Source: Chloroherpetonaceae bacterium
GTDB taxonomy: Bacteria; Bacteroidota; Chlorobiia; Chlorobiales; Chloroherpetonaceae
Assembly (NCBI GenBank): GCA_028277445.1
Contig: JANQGG010000006.1
Coordinates: 85,424-149,423, forward strand
Direction of reading: 5' to 3'
Length of the DNA: 64,000 bases
Made by a program: the position numbers and the translations under genes. The notes beneath the pieces were generated by a model, which was not told the DNA's origin, did no database searches, and saw only the letters and a list, made by a program, of their open reading frames with translations. This document shows, one piece after another, positions 56,933-64,000 of the stretch (positions are counted from its first letter, which is position 1; each line of letters begins with the position of its first letter).

Positions 56933-57867
56933 ATATACAACTACCGCACCCGCCTCTACGATCTTTATCTCAAGCGTTTCTTAGATACCGACCCAGCCGG
57001 ACAGGGCTTCTCGCCGTATGCCTATGCAGGTAATAACCCCGTGGTGTTTGTTGATCCCAATGGTGAATTATTTATTCCAATTATAATAGCAATGGCAGTG
57101 GATTATGGTATGCAAGTAGGATTTAATTATTTGAATGGACATACCGGTTGGGATGCATGGGTTGGACAGGTTGATTTCTTTGATGTGGCTTTATCGGGTG
57201 TTACTGCAGGAGTAACAGGTGGTATTCCTATGAGTGATAAGTCAAAATATATAATAGAATGGGGCGAGTTGGTTTTAAGTTCAGCTATTGATATTACAGG
57301 AGAAGGACATCAATCGAAAAGTGGTTCGGAATTTTTTGGAGAACTTGCATTATCGGCTGCGATTAAGGGAATAACGGATGCCAAGCCTTATGAAGAAAAC
57401 CCATCTTTAAAGCAAAATGTGGATCACCCGCTTGATACAGATATTGAAGATCAAAATGTTTCAAGAAATTCACTTGAAGAAGTAACTAAATCGGGACAAA
57501 AAAATTATGTTGATCATTCTTTCACATTGGAATATTCAGAGCCAATAAATAGTTATTATTTACCAGAAGGAAAAACCATAACTTTTGAAAGACCTGAAAT
57601 TAAAGGCTATAATACAATTACTAGACAAAAAGATCTATATCATAATTTTCCTCAAGAATTTGATGCAAAAATTATACAAAATGGCTACTGGAGTAATAGG
57701 TTAAAAGATATGTATAAATATAATAATATAGGTGACTTTTTTGTGTCTCCTGGAATTATTGATGGAAAAAGAGGCTTTTTTACTATTGGTATAAATGAAA
57801 AAGGAATTATTTTCCATAGGTGTTTTATAAACAGGAAGATTTTGTTAATCACTTTTTAAAAAAATAA
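56933..57867 (+). pseudogene. Rhs core end plus unknown toxin tip, headless and frameshifted
   Basis: The frame begins abruptly with the last Rhs-core motif (YNYRTRLYDLYLKRFLD, then PYAYAGNNPVVFVDPNGE), preceded by a stop and with no start but internal GTGs. After the core, a pre-toxin region (WDAWVGQVDFFDVALSGVTA) and an unrecognised tip follow. Near 57818-57822 an apparent one-base deletion leads to a stop at 57859; the other frame continues VFYKQEDFVNHFLKK and stops at 57865-57867, directly abutting the immunity-gene ATG. That perfect junction argues the second frame is the ancestral end. Confidence 0.65.
56937..57040 (+). repeat. Rhs-core direct repeat, copy 1
   Basis: This 104-base segment coding for the end of the Rhs core matches 59513-59616 at 89 of 104 positions by hand count, with no gaps. 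Everything between the two copies is tip or immunity sequence. Confidence 0.8.
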
Positions 57868-58287
57868 ATGCATAGTATAAAATTTTGTAATTCAGAAGGA
57901 TTCGAAGTATTCAGATTTGAAAACTTTAATTATTATCCTGACAGATCAAGTGATTTTTACTATTTTGAAATTGATTGCATCGTCAACTATGATATTTTTT
58001 ATGCCAAAAGAATGGTTAGACTTGAAACATATGATCTTGAATTAATTATAGATGGGCTTAATGGATTTAAAGATAATTCATTAGATTCATTTAGAGTTAT
58101 TCCATTAGATATGGAAATAACATTAATCTATGAATTATTAAAACCGAGAACAATACAAACATATTTTCATTTAAGTGATGATATGCATACAGCTGAATTA
58201 AAGATTGAATATGTTTTTGATCTTAATAAGGTGTCAGATATTATATCTCAAATTGAGTTTGTTCTTAAATATTTTAATGCTCAATGA
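57868..58287 (+). CDS. WapI-like immunity protein
   Basis: A 139-residue protein beginning right after the ancestral stop of the preceding tip, so it should be that tip's inhibitor. The pattern resembles the WapI group: an early RFENFNYYPDRSSDFYYFEI, then LETYDLELIIDGLNGF and a final IISQIEFVLKYF. It is intact and has no signal peptide. The family name is by resemblance; the immunity role rests mainly on position. Confidence 0.5.
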   Translation: MHSIKFCNSEGFEVFRFENFNYYPDRSSDFYYFEIDCIVNYDIFYAKRMVRLETYDLELIIDGLNGFKDNSLDSFRVIPLDMEITLIYELLKPRTIQTYFHLSDDMHTAELKIEYVFDLNKVSDIISQIEFVLKYFNAQ

Positions 58288-58403
58288 TAATATCCGTATA
58301 ATTATTTTTTATATGTTTTTTGGATATAGTTAAGAATTGGTATATAGAAGTAAAACCCAAATAAACCTTAAAAATTTAAATATTCAAATGACAGATTTAA
58401 CAA

Positions 58404-59158
58404 ATGTTGGAAGATGAAATTGTAACTATCCTTAGGAGATATAATAAAGGCCATATTGTAGATGGCTATATAGATATTAAACCTTTAGCAAGAAAAGTGA
58501 AAAACGCTCTTGATGAAGAATACCCACATATTATTAAATTTTTTCTTAATGAGACAAAAAAAAATAAATACGGATATAGGGATATTTCAATTTTAGCATT
58601 ACTGGAATTGGATGCAAAGAAATATAATAAGGATATATACAAAATATATTTAGACATAGAAGACACATTAGATGATGATTGGAGAAGGTTTTTTATAAAA
58701 AAATTAATAGTGTCTAAATATGAAGAAGCTGAGAATATATTCTTAAAGTATATTGATGAAATGATAAAAAAAGATTACCTTGCTGCTTATTTTATTTTAG
58801 CGTTGTATGCAAGTTCTTTCAAAGAAAAAGGAATGCCGTTATTTGCGGAATATTTATCAAAACATATTTTATTGAATGAAAGAATAGAAGAAAAATATGA
58901 TTTCAGGTATTTTTTAGAAAAAAAAATTGGGTATTTTGTTGTGAATTATTTCTATCATATTGAAGATAATATTGAATTCTCTTTGAAATATTTATTAAAG
59001 TTATATCAATTGATTTCATTAAAAGTAAAGAAGTTGCAAATATATTTAAAGATTTTTTGATTAAGGATATAAAAGAATCTCATTATACGAAGTTCCCAAC
59101 AAAAAAAGTTTTGGAATATATTGAAAATAATCTTGTAAATAGTGCCACTAATGGCTGA
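58404..59158 (+). pseudogene. Immunity-like helical protein, frameshifted near its end
   Basis: The ATG frame encodes 218 residues of acidic helical repeat (IEDTLDDDWRRFFIKKLIVS and AENIFLKYIDEMIKKDY) and stops at 59060. From about 59000 the minus-one frame continues ISIDFIKSKEVANIFKDF, then HYTKFPTKKVLEYIENN, to a stop at 59156-59158, which looks like the real C-terminus after a one-base deletion. HEAT-like helical immunity proteins of this size are common in toxin loci. A short frame ending WYIEVKPK lies about 40 bases upstream and could be a toxin tail. Confidence 0.5.
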
Positions 59159-59247
59159 TTTTATGATTATGTTCCCAATCTCAAAGAAGCATAATCCATT
59201 TTTAGTCATTTCATCAAACGAAAGAAAGATAGTTATTAAAACTATTT

Positions 59248-59661
59248 ATGGCTGGAAAAAGACTAAACAGCCATACAACAACCACCCAAACCTACATTTA
59301 CTGCCCAACAGGGCTGCTTGCCGTAAAAACCAATCAAGAGCTGACGTATGTCATTAAAGACCATTTGGGCAGTTCCAAAATTCTTGTGGATGCTTCTGGC
59401 ACAATAAAAGCTGGTTACGATTATACTCCATTTGGTGAGCAGATGCGCTCTTCCAACTCGACAGCTAAGTACATGTTCACGGGTCAGGAAAAGGATGAAG
59501 AAACCGGGTTGTACAACTACCGCGCCCGCCTGTACGATCCCTATCTCAAGCGTTTCTTAGACATCGACCCTGCCGGACAGGGCTTTACACCGTATGCCTA
59601 CGCCGGGAATAATCCGGAGCATTTTTCTTTAGTAGTAAAAAAAGAATATAATAGAGTATGA
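59248..59661 (+). pseudogene. Rhs-repeat core fragment without a toxin tip
   Basis: About 137 codons of Rhs-associated core: TYIYCPTGLLAVKTN, YVIKDHLGSSKILVDASG, YDYTPFGEQMRSS, MFTGQEKDEETGLYNYRARL and PYAYAGNNP. It lacks the several hundred N-terminal residues of YD repeats and diverges from the core pattern right after NNP, ending with 14 unrelated residues. It is thus truncated at both ends and probably not functional as an Rhs protein. Confidence 0.75.
59513..59616 (+). repeat. Rhs-core direct repeat, copy 2
   Basis: The match to 56937-57040 stops exactly where the protein loses Rhs similarity (59617), which marks a likely recombination or deletion junction. Confidence 0.8.
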
Positions 59662-59685
59662 GCTCAGCAACTTACGCTTTTCTGA

Positions 59686-59718
59686 GATACCTCGTGGCTT
59701 GCCGCAGGGTAGTTCATT
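59686..59718 (-). repeat. AATGAACT hairpin element, copy 3 (after the ABC permease)
   Basis: On the minus strand this begins AATGAACTACCCTGCGGCAA and ends GCCACGAGGTATC. About 8 of 10 arm positions pair. It begins 3 bases after the ABC permease stop and marks the 3' end of the BchC-ABC operon. Confidence 0.6.
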
Positions 59719-59721
59719 TCA

Positions 59722-60756
59722 TCATTGTTTAAATCGCTTTTGTGCGCCGATAATGAATAATATTACAGTGGCTTGGAGGATTAAAAAGACTTCCTTAGGC
59801 ACGTAGGCATTAATCGTGAGGCCGCCATAATCGAGCCAGCCAAATAAGAATGCTGAGAAAATCAGCCACAACGGATTGGAGGAGGCCAGCATGGCAACGG
59901 CTATACCCAGGAATCCAAGGCCGCTCGTGATGCCCAGTTCAAAATAATGTTTATAACCTAAAATCAGATTAGCGGCAACGAGTCCTGAAATGGCTCCGGA
60001 AAGCATCATCACAAGGTTTTGATGAAGCGCCACATTAATCCCGGCATACGTGGCTGCGTCCGGATTCTTGCCCACAGCACGCAGCTCATAGCCATATTTG
60101 GAGTGGTAGAGCAGCGCGTAAAAAAGAGTGGCAATACCAATGGAAAGCAGGATGCTTAAATTGACGGGAGAGCGGGGAAATATATCCATAAGCGCATCCA
60201 AGCGCATAATTTGCGCGCTTTCTATAATTTTAGGGGTATGAACGCTGGCATGAACGGCAAAATGATTCAGGAGAAAATAACCGACCACAGCCGCTGCAAT
60301 AAAGTTAAGCATGATGGTGGAAATAACTTCATTAATGCCGAAACGCGTGCGCAAAAGGCCGGCAATGAGACCCCAAATCCCACCGGCAAGCATCGCAGCG
60401 CCTAAGCATAAAGGTATAGAAACCAGCGCGGGTGAGCTTTCGGGTAAAGAAAAGCCTACAAGACCGCAGACAAAAGCGCCCATAACTGCCTGGCCTTCAC
60501 CGCCTATATTAAACAAACCAGCTTGAAACGGCAGCGCTACGGCAAGTCCTGTAAGAATTAACGGCGTAGCTCGAAAAAAGACCTGTCCCAAACCGTAATC
60601 GTTTGTTAGCGTCATGGAAAACATACGCCCGTAGATAGCCAGAGGATCATGGCCGATAATGGCGATCAAGCCCGCGCCAATCAAAAACGCCGTAAATATC
60701 GCCAGTAAGGGAATGAAATGCTGAACCCTCAGCGCTTTTTTTAGTGAGTTTACCAT
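59722..60756 (-). CDS. Nucleoside/BMP-type ABC transporter permease
   Basis: A 344-residue permease with about 9-10 helices. The segments YGLGQVFFRATPLILTGLAV, FNIGGEGQAVMGAF and RTRFGINEVISTIMLNFIA are diagnostic of the YufP/NupP/RnsC-type branch that imports nucleosides or simple sugars with a BMP lipoprotein. It starts 3 bases after the ATPase gene. These systems normally have a second permease next, which is absent here because the Rhs debris begins just beyond. Confidence 0.9.
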   Translation of the reverse strand: MVNSLKKALRVQHFIPLLAIFTAFLIGAGLIAIIGHDPLAIYGRMFSMTLTNDYGLGQVFFRATPLILTGLAVALPFQAGLFNIGGEGQAVMGAFVCGLVGFSLPESSPALVSIPLCLGAAMLAGGIWGLIAGLLRTRFGINEVISTIMLNFIAAAVVGYFLLNHFAVHASVHTPKIIESAQIMRLDALMDIFPRSPVNLSILLSIGIATLFYALLYHSKYGYELRAVGKNPDAATYAGINVALHQNLVMMLSGAISGLVAANLILGYKHYFELGITSGLGFLGIAVAMLASSNPLWLIFSAFLFGWLDYGGLTINAYVPKEVFLILQATVILFIIGAQKRFKQ

Positions 60757-60759
60757 GGT

Positions 60760-62319
60760 TTAGGTGATGTATGTGCCAATTTCTTTTTTAAAGGGTTCGG
60801 GATCGCTGAGTCCCTCCTGAACCTGAGTTTTAGAGAATTCGTGAGTAAGCGAGCCTTTAAATAAACACCCGATGCGATCGGAAAGAGACAAAATTTCCTC
60901 CAGTTCCGATGAGATTAATAAAATGGCAACGCCGCGATCTCTTGCCGAAATAATTTGTTTGTGAATAAATTCAATAGCGCCAATATCTACGCCGCGGGTG
61001 GGTTGGGCAAGTATTAAAAGTTTAAGACCGGGCCTGGAAAGCTCACGCGCAACGATGACTTTTTGTTGGTTACCTCCCGATAGCGAGCCAATCGGGGTTT
61101 GCTCTGGCTCAGTATCGCTTGTGCGGATATCGTAGGTCTTAATCATTTCATGAGTGAATGTCCGAACATGCTTTTGATTAAATCCAAACGGTTTAAGAAA
61201 ATCCGGTTCGTGATGACGCCCGAAAATAAGATTTTCTGAAATCGAATAATCGGTGATCATGGCCATTTTATAACGATCTTCAGGAATGTGCGATACGCCA
61301 AGTTTGGCAATGTCTAAAGGTGATTTACCTAACAACGAGGTGTTTTCAATCTTAACTTGGCCCTCAACCTGAGTATTGACATCCTGCAATCCCCAAAGCA
61401 GATTCAGAAGCGACGTTTGCCCGTTACCTTCAACCCCGCATAAACCGTATATTTCGCCGGCGTAAACGTTAAAAGACATTTGGTTTAATGTTTGAATACC
61501 TTTTGCGGTTGTAAGTGAAACATCTGTTATTTCAAGGATACATTCCCCGGATTGAGCCTGTGATTTTTCAACGCGTAAAAGCACATCTCTCCCGACCATC
61601 AATTTAGCTAAAAGGGGCTTAGTAGCTTCTTTCGTTGGCATGGTTTCTATGAGCTCGCCCTGGCGCATCACGCTAACCTCATCGGAAACTGCTAAAACCT
61701 CTTCAAGTTTATGTGTGATCAAGATGATGGTTTTGCCATTTTCTTTTAATGAGCGTAACGTTTTGAAAAGTTCTTCGGTTTCAATAGGCGTTAAGACTGC
61801 GGTAGGCTCATCCAAAATTAAAATTTCGGCGTTGCGGTAGAGGACTTTTAAAATTTCCACGCGTTGTTCCAGGCCAACCGAAAGCGATGAAACCAGAGCC
61901 GACGGATCAATAGCCAGGCTGTGAGTTTCGGAAAGCGTTTTGATTTCAGATTCAACATCGTTCATCGGTAAGCGAAACCCACCGGATTTCGGCTCATAGC
62001 CTAAAATGATATTTTCGGCGACGCTTAAAGTTGGAATCAGCTTAAAATGTTGATGCACCATGCCTATACCGGCCTCTATGCTATCTTTGGGCGACTCAAA
62101 GTGCGTTTTCGAACCATGGATAAACATCGAGCCTTCATCGGGTTGAAGCAATCCGTAAATGATGTTCATGAGTGTTGATTTACCCGCGCCGTTTTCGCCA
62201 ACGATAGCTTGGATCGTTCCTTGCTTTACCGAAAGCGAAATGTTCTGATTAGCCAGCACAGTTCCAAATCGCTTGGTAATTCCCTGAAGTTCCAAAGCAA
62301 TGGGTTGTTGATCTTTCAT
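60760..62319 (-). CDS. ABC ATPase with two nucleotide-binding domains (nucleoside/sugar type)
   Basis: A 519-residue tandem ATPase. The first half has Walker A GENGAGKST, the signature LSVGLEQRVEI and Walker B LILDEPTAVL; the second half has the relaxed P-loop GVEGNGQTSLL and the signature SLSGGNQQKVIVARELS with LLILAQPTRGVDIGA. This duplicated, asymmetric layout is typical of nucleoside and ribose importers. It lies 6 bases after the BchC-like gene and 3 bases before its permease, so one operon is likely. Confidence 0.93.
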   Translation of the reverse strand: MKDQQPIALELQGITKRFGTVLANQNISLSVKQGTIQAIVGENGAGKSTLMNIIYGLLQPDEGSMFIHGSKTHFESPKDSIEAGIGMVHQHFKLIPTLSVAENIILGYEPKSGGFRLPMNDVESEIKTLSETHSLAIDPSALVSSLSVGLEQRVEILKVLYRNAEILILDEPTAVLTPIETEELFKTLRSLKENGKTIILITHKLEEVLAVSDEVSVMRQGELIETMPTKEATKPLLAKLMVGRDVLLRVEKSQAQSGECILEITDVSLTTAKGIQTLNQMSFNVYAGEIYGLCGVEGNGQTSLLNLLWGLQDVNTQVEGQVKIENTSLLGKSPLDIAKLGVSHIPEDRYKMAMITDYSISENLIFGRHHEPDFLKPFGFNQKHVRTFTHEMIKTYDIRTSDTEPEQTPIGSLSGGNQQKVIVARELSRPGLKLLILAQPTRGVDIGAIEFIHKQIISARDRGVAILLISSELEEILSLSDRIGCLFKGSLTHEFSKTQVQEGLSDPEPFKKEIGTYIT

Positions 62320-62325
62320 GAGCGT

Positions 62326-63282
62326 TTAACGCCAGGTAAATATGGTTTTAATGGCATCCGATGCGTTTAAAGCCGCTTCCAAACCCGGATTAAAATCCGT
62401 GCATTTAAAAACGTGCGTAATGAATTTCTCAGCCGGAAATCCTTCGGAATTTAATATATGTTTTGCGTTTAATAAATCTTCGGTTTTGGTTAATGATGTT
62501 ACGATCATAGTGGGCTCTTTATCCCGGATCAAACGGTAATCGTATTTTGTGACATCGTAGGTGCCCATCATCAAAATCGTCCCCCTTGGTTTTAAAAGCT
62601 TTATGGCTTCTTCTATCAGAAGCAGGCGACCGGTAGTTTCAATTATAACATCGTATTTATCCAGGAACTCATTTGGAAAGTCCTCAATTTGCCTGGCAAT
62701 GGTGCGCGCTTTGGAAACCGACCCTCGAATTGAAAACGATTCCACCGCATCAACAGAGGTATAACCCTGCATATGAAGGTATTCACAAAGCATCAACCCA
62801 ACAGAGCCCAATCCTAGAATCAGAATTTCGGAATCGGGTTTAAGGGTGATTTTTTTCAGGGCTGAAATAGAGTAGGCAAGCGTTCCCATTAAAATAGATT
62901 TTGAAATATCAGCATCCCCTAACGGAAGCACGTGACTGAAATGGGTGAGCACGTGATCGGCATGGCAGCCGTAAATGGCCTCGCCCGTTTGCCATCCGGT
63001 TGCCTCTGCGACATAAACCAGTTCGCCGATATCAATGCCTTGAACAAATTTCCCAACCCATGCGACTTCACCGATCAATTCACTGCCGGGGATGACCGGA
63101 AATTTCAACACCCGGCGCGTTATGGATTTGCCGGTCAGTTGCATGCGTTCCAATCCCGGGGTGACTGAAGTGATGATGGTATTTACAAAAACATCGCTTG
63201 GCCCTGGGGGAAGAAAAGACAGCTCTGCCATAGCGACTTTGTTGGCTTTGGGGTAGATTATGGCGGTGGCTTTTTGAATCAT
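62326..63282 (-). CDS. BchC-like 3-hydroxyethyl-bacteriochlorophyllide a dehydrogenase
   Basis: A 318-residue medium-chain dehydrogenase. It lacks the zinc-site cysteines of alcohol dehydrogenases and instead has TSVTPGLERMQLTG then FPVIPGSELIGEV, like the BchC phrases ISTGTERLLWSG and YPLVPGYE. The Rossmann motif is LILGLGSVGLMLCEYL. The end, FITHVFKCTDFNPGLEAALN and AIKTIFTWR, resembles the typical BchC end (LITHR... and a final DWR). BchC oxidises the C3 hydroxyethyl group in bacteriochlorophyll a synthesis. The comparison is from memory; another zinc-less MDR is possible. It is first in an operon with an ABC transporter. Confidence 0.6.
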   Translation of the reverse strand: MIQKATAIIYPKANKVAMAELSFLPPGPSDVFVNTIITSVTPGLERMQLTGKSITRRVLKFPVIPGSELIGEVAWVGKFVQGIDIGELVYVAEATGWQTGEAIYGCHADHVLTHFSHVLPLGDADISKSILMGTLAYSISALKKITLKPDSEILILGLGSVGLMLCEYLHMQGYTSVDAVESFSIRGSVSKARTIARQIEDFPNEFLDKYDVIIETTGRLLLIEEAIKLLKPRGTILMMGTYDVTKYDYRLIRDKEPTMIVTSLTKTEDLLNAKHILNSEGFPAEKFITHVFKCTDFNPGLEAALNASDAIKTIFTWR

Positions 63283-63301
63283 GAAACGAAAAAACTGCGT
63301 G

Positions 63302-63619
63302 TTATGAATTCTTGGTTTTATATGATTGTGGGATATGAGCTAAAACAATAGGCTCAATTACTGCAAGATTGTTTAAATTAATGAAATAATGGCATTGAGA
63401 AACAAGCCGTTCAAAATCGCGTTTTCTTGCCAGCCAGCCCCCGCCATCAACAAAATTTACAAAAGCCCTGTTTTCTCCAAACCGGCTATTGGACTCGTTG
63501 ATACGGGTATAAGCCGCAAGCATGTCGCGGGCTTTGGTGGTTTGACCGCTACTGGTTGTTTCTTGAAATTTCAATGACGAAAACTCTAATAAAATATATT
63601 GGTTTCCTATTACAGTCAC
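63302..63619 (-). pseudogene. C-terminal fragment resembling a type II restriction endonuclease
   Basis: About 105 codons opened by a GTG inside a dispersed repeat. The phrases TKARDMLAAYTRINESN, FVDGGGWLARKRDFERL and CHYFINLNNLAVIEPIV resemble the ends of DpnII-type and similar restriction enzymes. The upstream catalytic part and any methyltransferase are missing. A remnant is the likeliest reading; the family is uncertain. Confidence 0.35.
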
Positions 63620-63638
63620 CCTGAACTTGTTTCAGGGT
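63618..63638. repeat. Intergenic hairpin, perfect 8-bp stem
   Basis: ACCCTGAA and TTCAGGGT flank a 5-base loop. A partial second copy of the right side (TGAAACAAGTT) follows about 20 bases later. It interrupts the 5' end of the restriction-enzyme-like fragment. Confidence 0.7.
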
Positions 63639-63728
63639 CTAAAAAGATGCTGAAACAAGTTACTAATGACGGATTTAAAAATTAAAGAACATGCATTCTT
63701 AAGTGTCACTGCGAGCTAAAATATTTGA

Positions 63729-63810
63729 CAATAAACAAACAGAAAATGACAATCATTTTCTAGTCATGCTGAGTTTTCATATTTAGCAATAAACAAACAG
63801 GTAATGACAA
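63729..63810 (+). repeat. Pair of 24-base direct repeats
   Basis: CAATAAACAAACAG followed by AAAATGACAA (63729-63752) and by GTAATGACAA (63787-63810): 22 of 24 positions match, at a 58-base period. Confidence 0.7.
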
Positions 63811-63833
63811 CAATAAAATCGTGCATTGAGCCT

Positions 63834-63860
63834 GCCGAAATGCCGATTCTGAAGATCATG
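63834..63860 (+). repeat. GCCGAAATG dispersed repeat, copy 3
   Basis: GCCGAAATGCCGATTCTGAA then GATCATG. It matches the inverted copy at 47744-47766 over its first 19 bases with one difference. Confidence 0.6.
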
Positions 63861-64000
63861 TTCCCTTCGGCACGCTCAGGGAACACTAATTTTGTCATTG
63901 GTGTATAAGTCAGGTAATTCAGGGACAAATTTCATAATCTAAAGATAAAAAGAAAAGAAAGTTGTCCCATGCGTGATAATAGCAAAGACTTAACTCTGAC

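Larger units (their letters stand above)
63639..64000. other. Right-edge spacer, repeats only
   Basis: About 360 bases with no protein frame of interest up to the window end. It holds the tandem CAATAAACAAACAG repeats and the third GCCGAAATG copy, followed by a GTCATTGG fragment. Confidence 0.5.

Noticed and set aside
59142..59357. Plus-strand frame of 71 codons overlapping the Rhs core fragment
   Set aside because: The Rhs motifs are in the other frame; this one only reads the junction.
55332..59661. Prophage or transposon as source of the array
   Set aside because: No integrase, transposase, phage structural gene or terminal repeats are visible; Rhs-type recombination explains it better.

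Overview
The window looks like chromosome from a green-sulfur-bacterium-like member of the Chlorobiota/Bacteroidota, most like a gliding Chloroherpeton-type phototroph. The evidence is a BchC-like bacteriochlorophyll dehydrogenase (62326-63282), a PucC/BCD-type major facilitator (27324-28691), a type IX secretion block (PorU, PorV and a cargo with a C-terminal sorting domain), few Shine-Dalgarno sequences and several TTG/GTG starts. This placement is inferred from gene content; no rRNA is present.

Layout. 1-17.7 kb is mostly housekeeping: a cut MscS-type channel, cysK with an AlkD-like gene, an FG-GAP repeat protein, then def-fmt-lepA-lepB and an outer-membrane protein, a toast-rack-like protein, a PgpH-type HD hydrolase with an unknown partner, trpE and a DegP/Q protease. 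18-27 kb holds a DEAD-box helicase, an alpha/beta hydrolase broken by an in-frame amber codon, a TPR-GGDEF diguanylate cyclase, greA-(small protein)-tpiA, a Spy-like protein and thiC under a TPP riboswitch. 27.3-37.8 kb has the PucC-like transporter and the type IX block, which ends in a large M6-like protein whose HExxH zinc site is replaced by A-S-x-x-S. 38-45.5 kb, mainly on the minus strand, has a PIN toxin-antitoxin pair, a GlcD-type oxidase, mrdA-mreD-mreC, a double-domain metal ABC permease and tRNA-Cys. 45.7-55.3 kb carries PHP, variant Rieske, DUF2721, PhoD-type phosphatase, ClC channel, lipoprotein and a DUF438/DUF1858 pair, separated by repeat-rich spacers.

The accessory hot spot is 55.3-59.7 kb. 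It is an AT-rich headless array of Rhs/polymorphic-toxin tips and probable immunity genes: an Ntox50-like tip with no start codon, its overlapping immunity gene, a possible toxin tail with a further candidate immunity gene, an Rhs core end with an unknown tip and a WapI-like gene, another immunity-like gene, and an Rhs core without a tip. At least two members carry apparent one-base deletions. Two 104-bp Rhs-core segments about 86% identical frame part of the array and could recombine. No full-length Rhs gene is visible.

The right end has a minus-strand operon of the BchC-like gene, a nucleoside-type ABC ATPase and one permease; the usual second permease is not here because the Rhs debris lies where it would be expected. 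The window ends in a fragment resembling a restriction endonuclease and dispersed intergenic repeats. Three minus-strand genes (glcD-like, mreC, ABC permease) share a hairpin element just after their stop codons.
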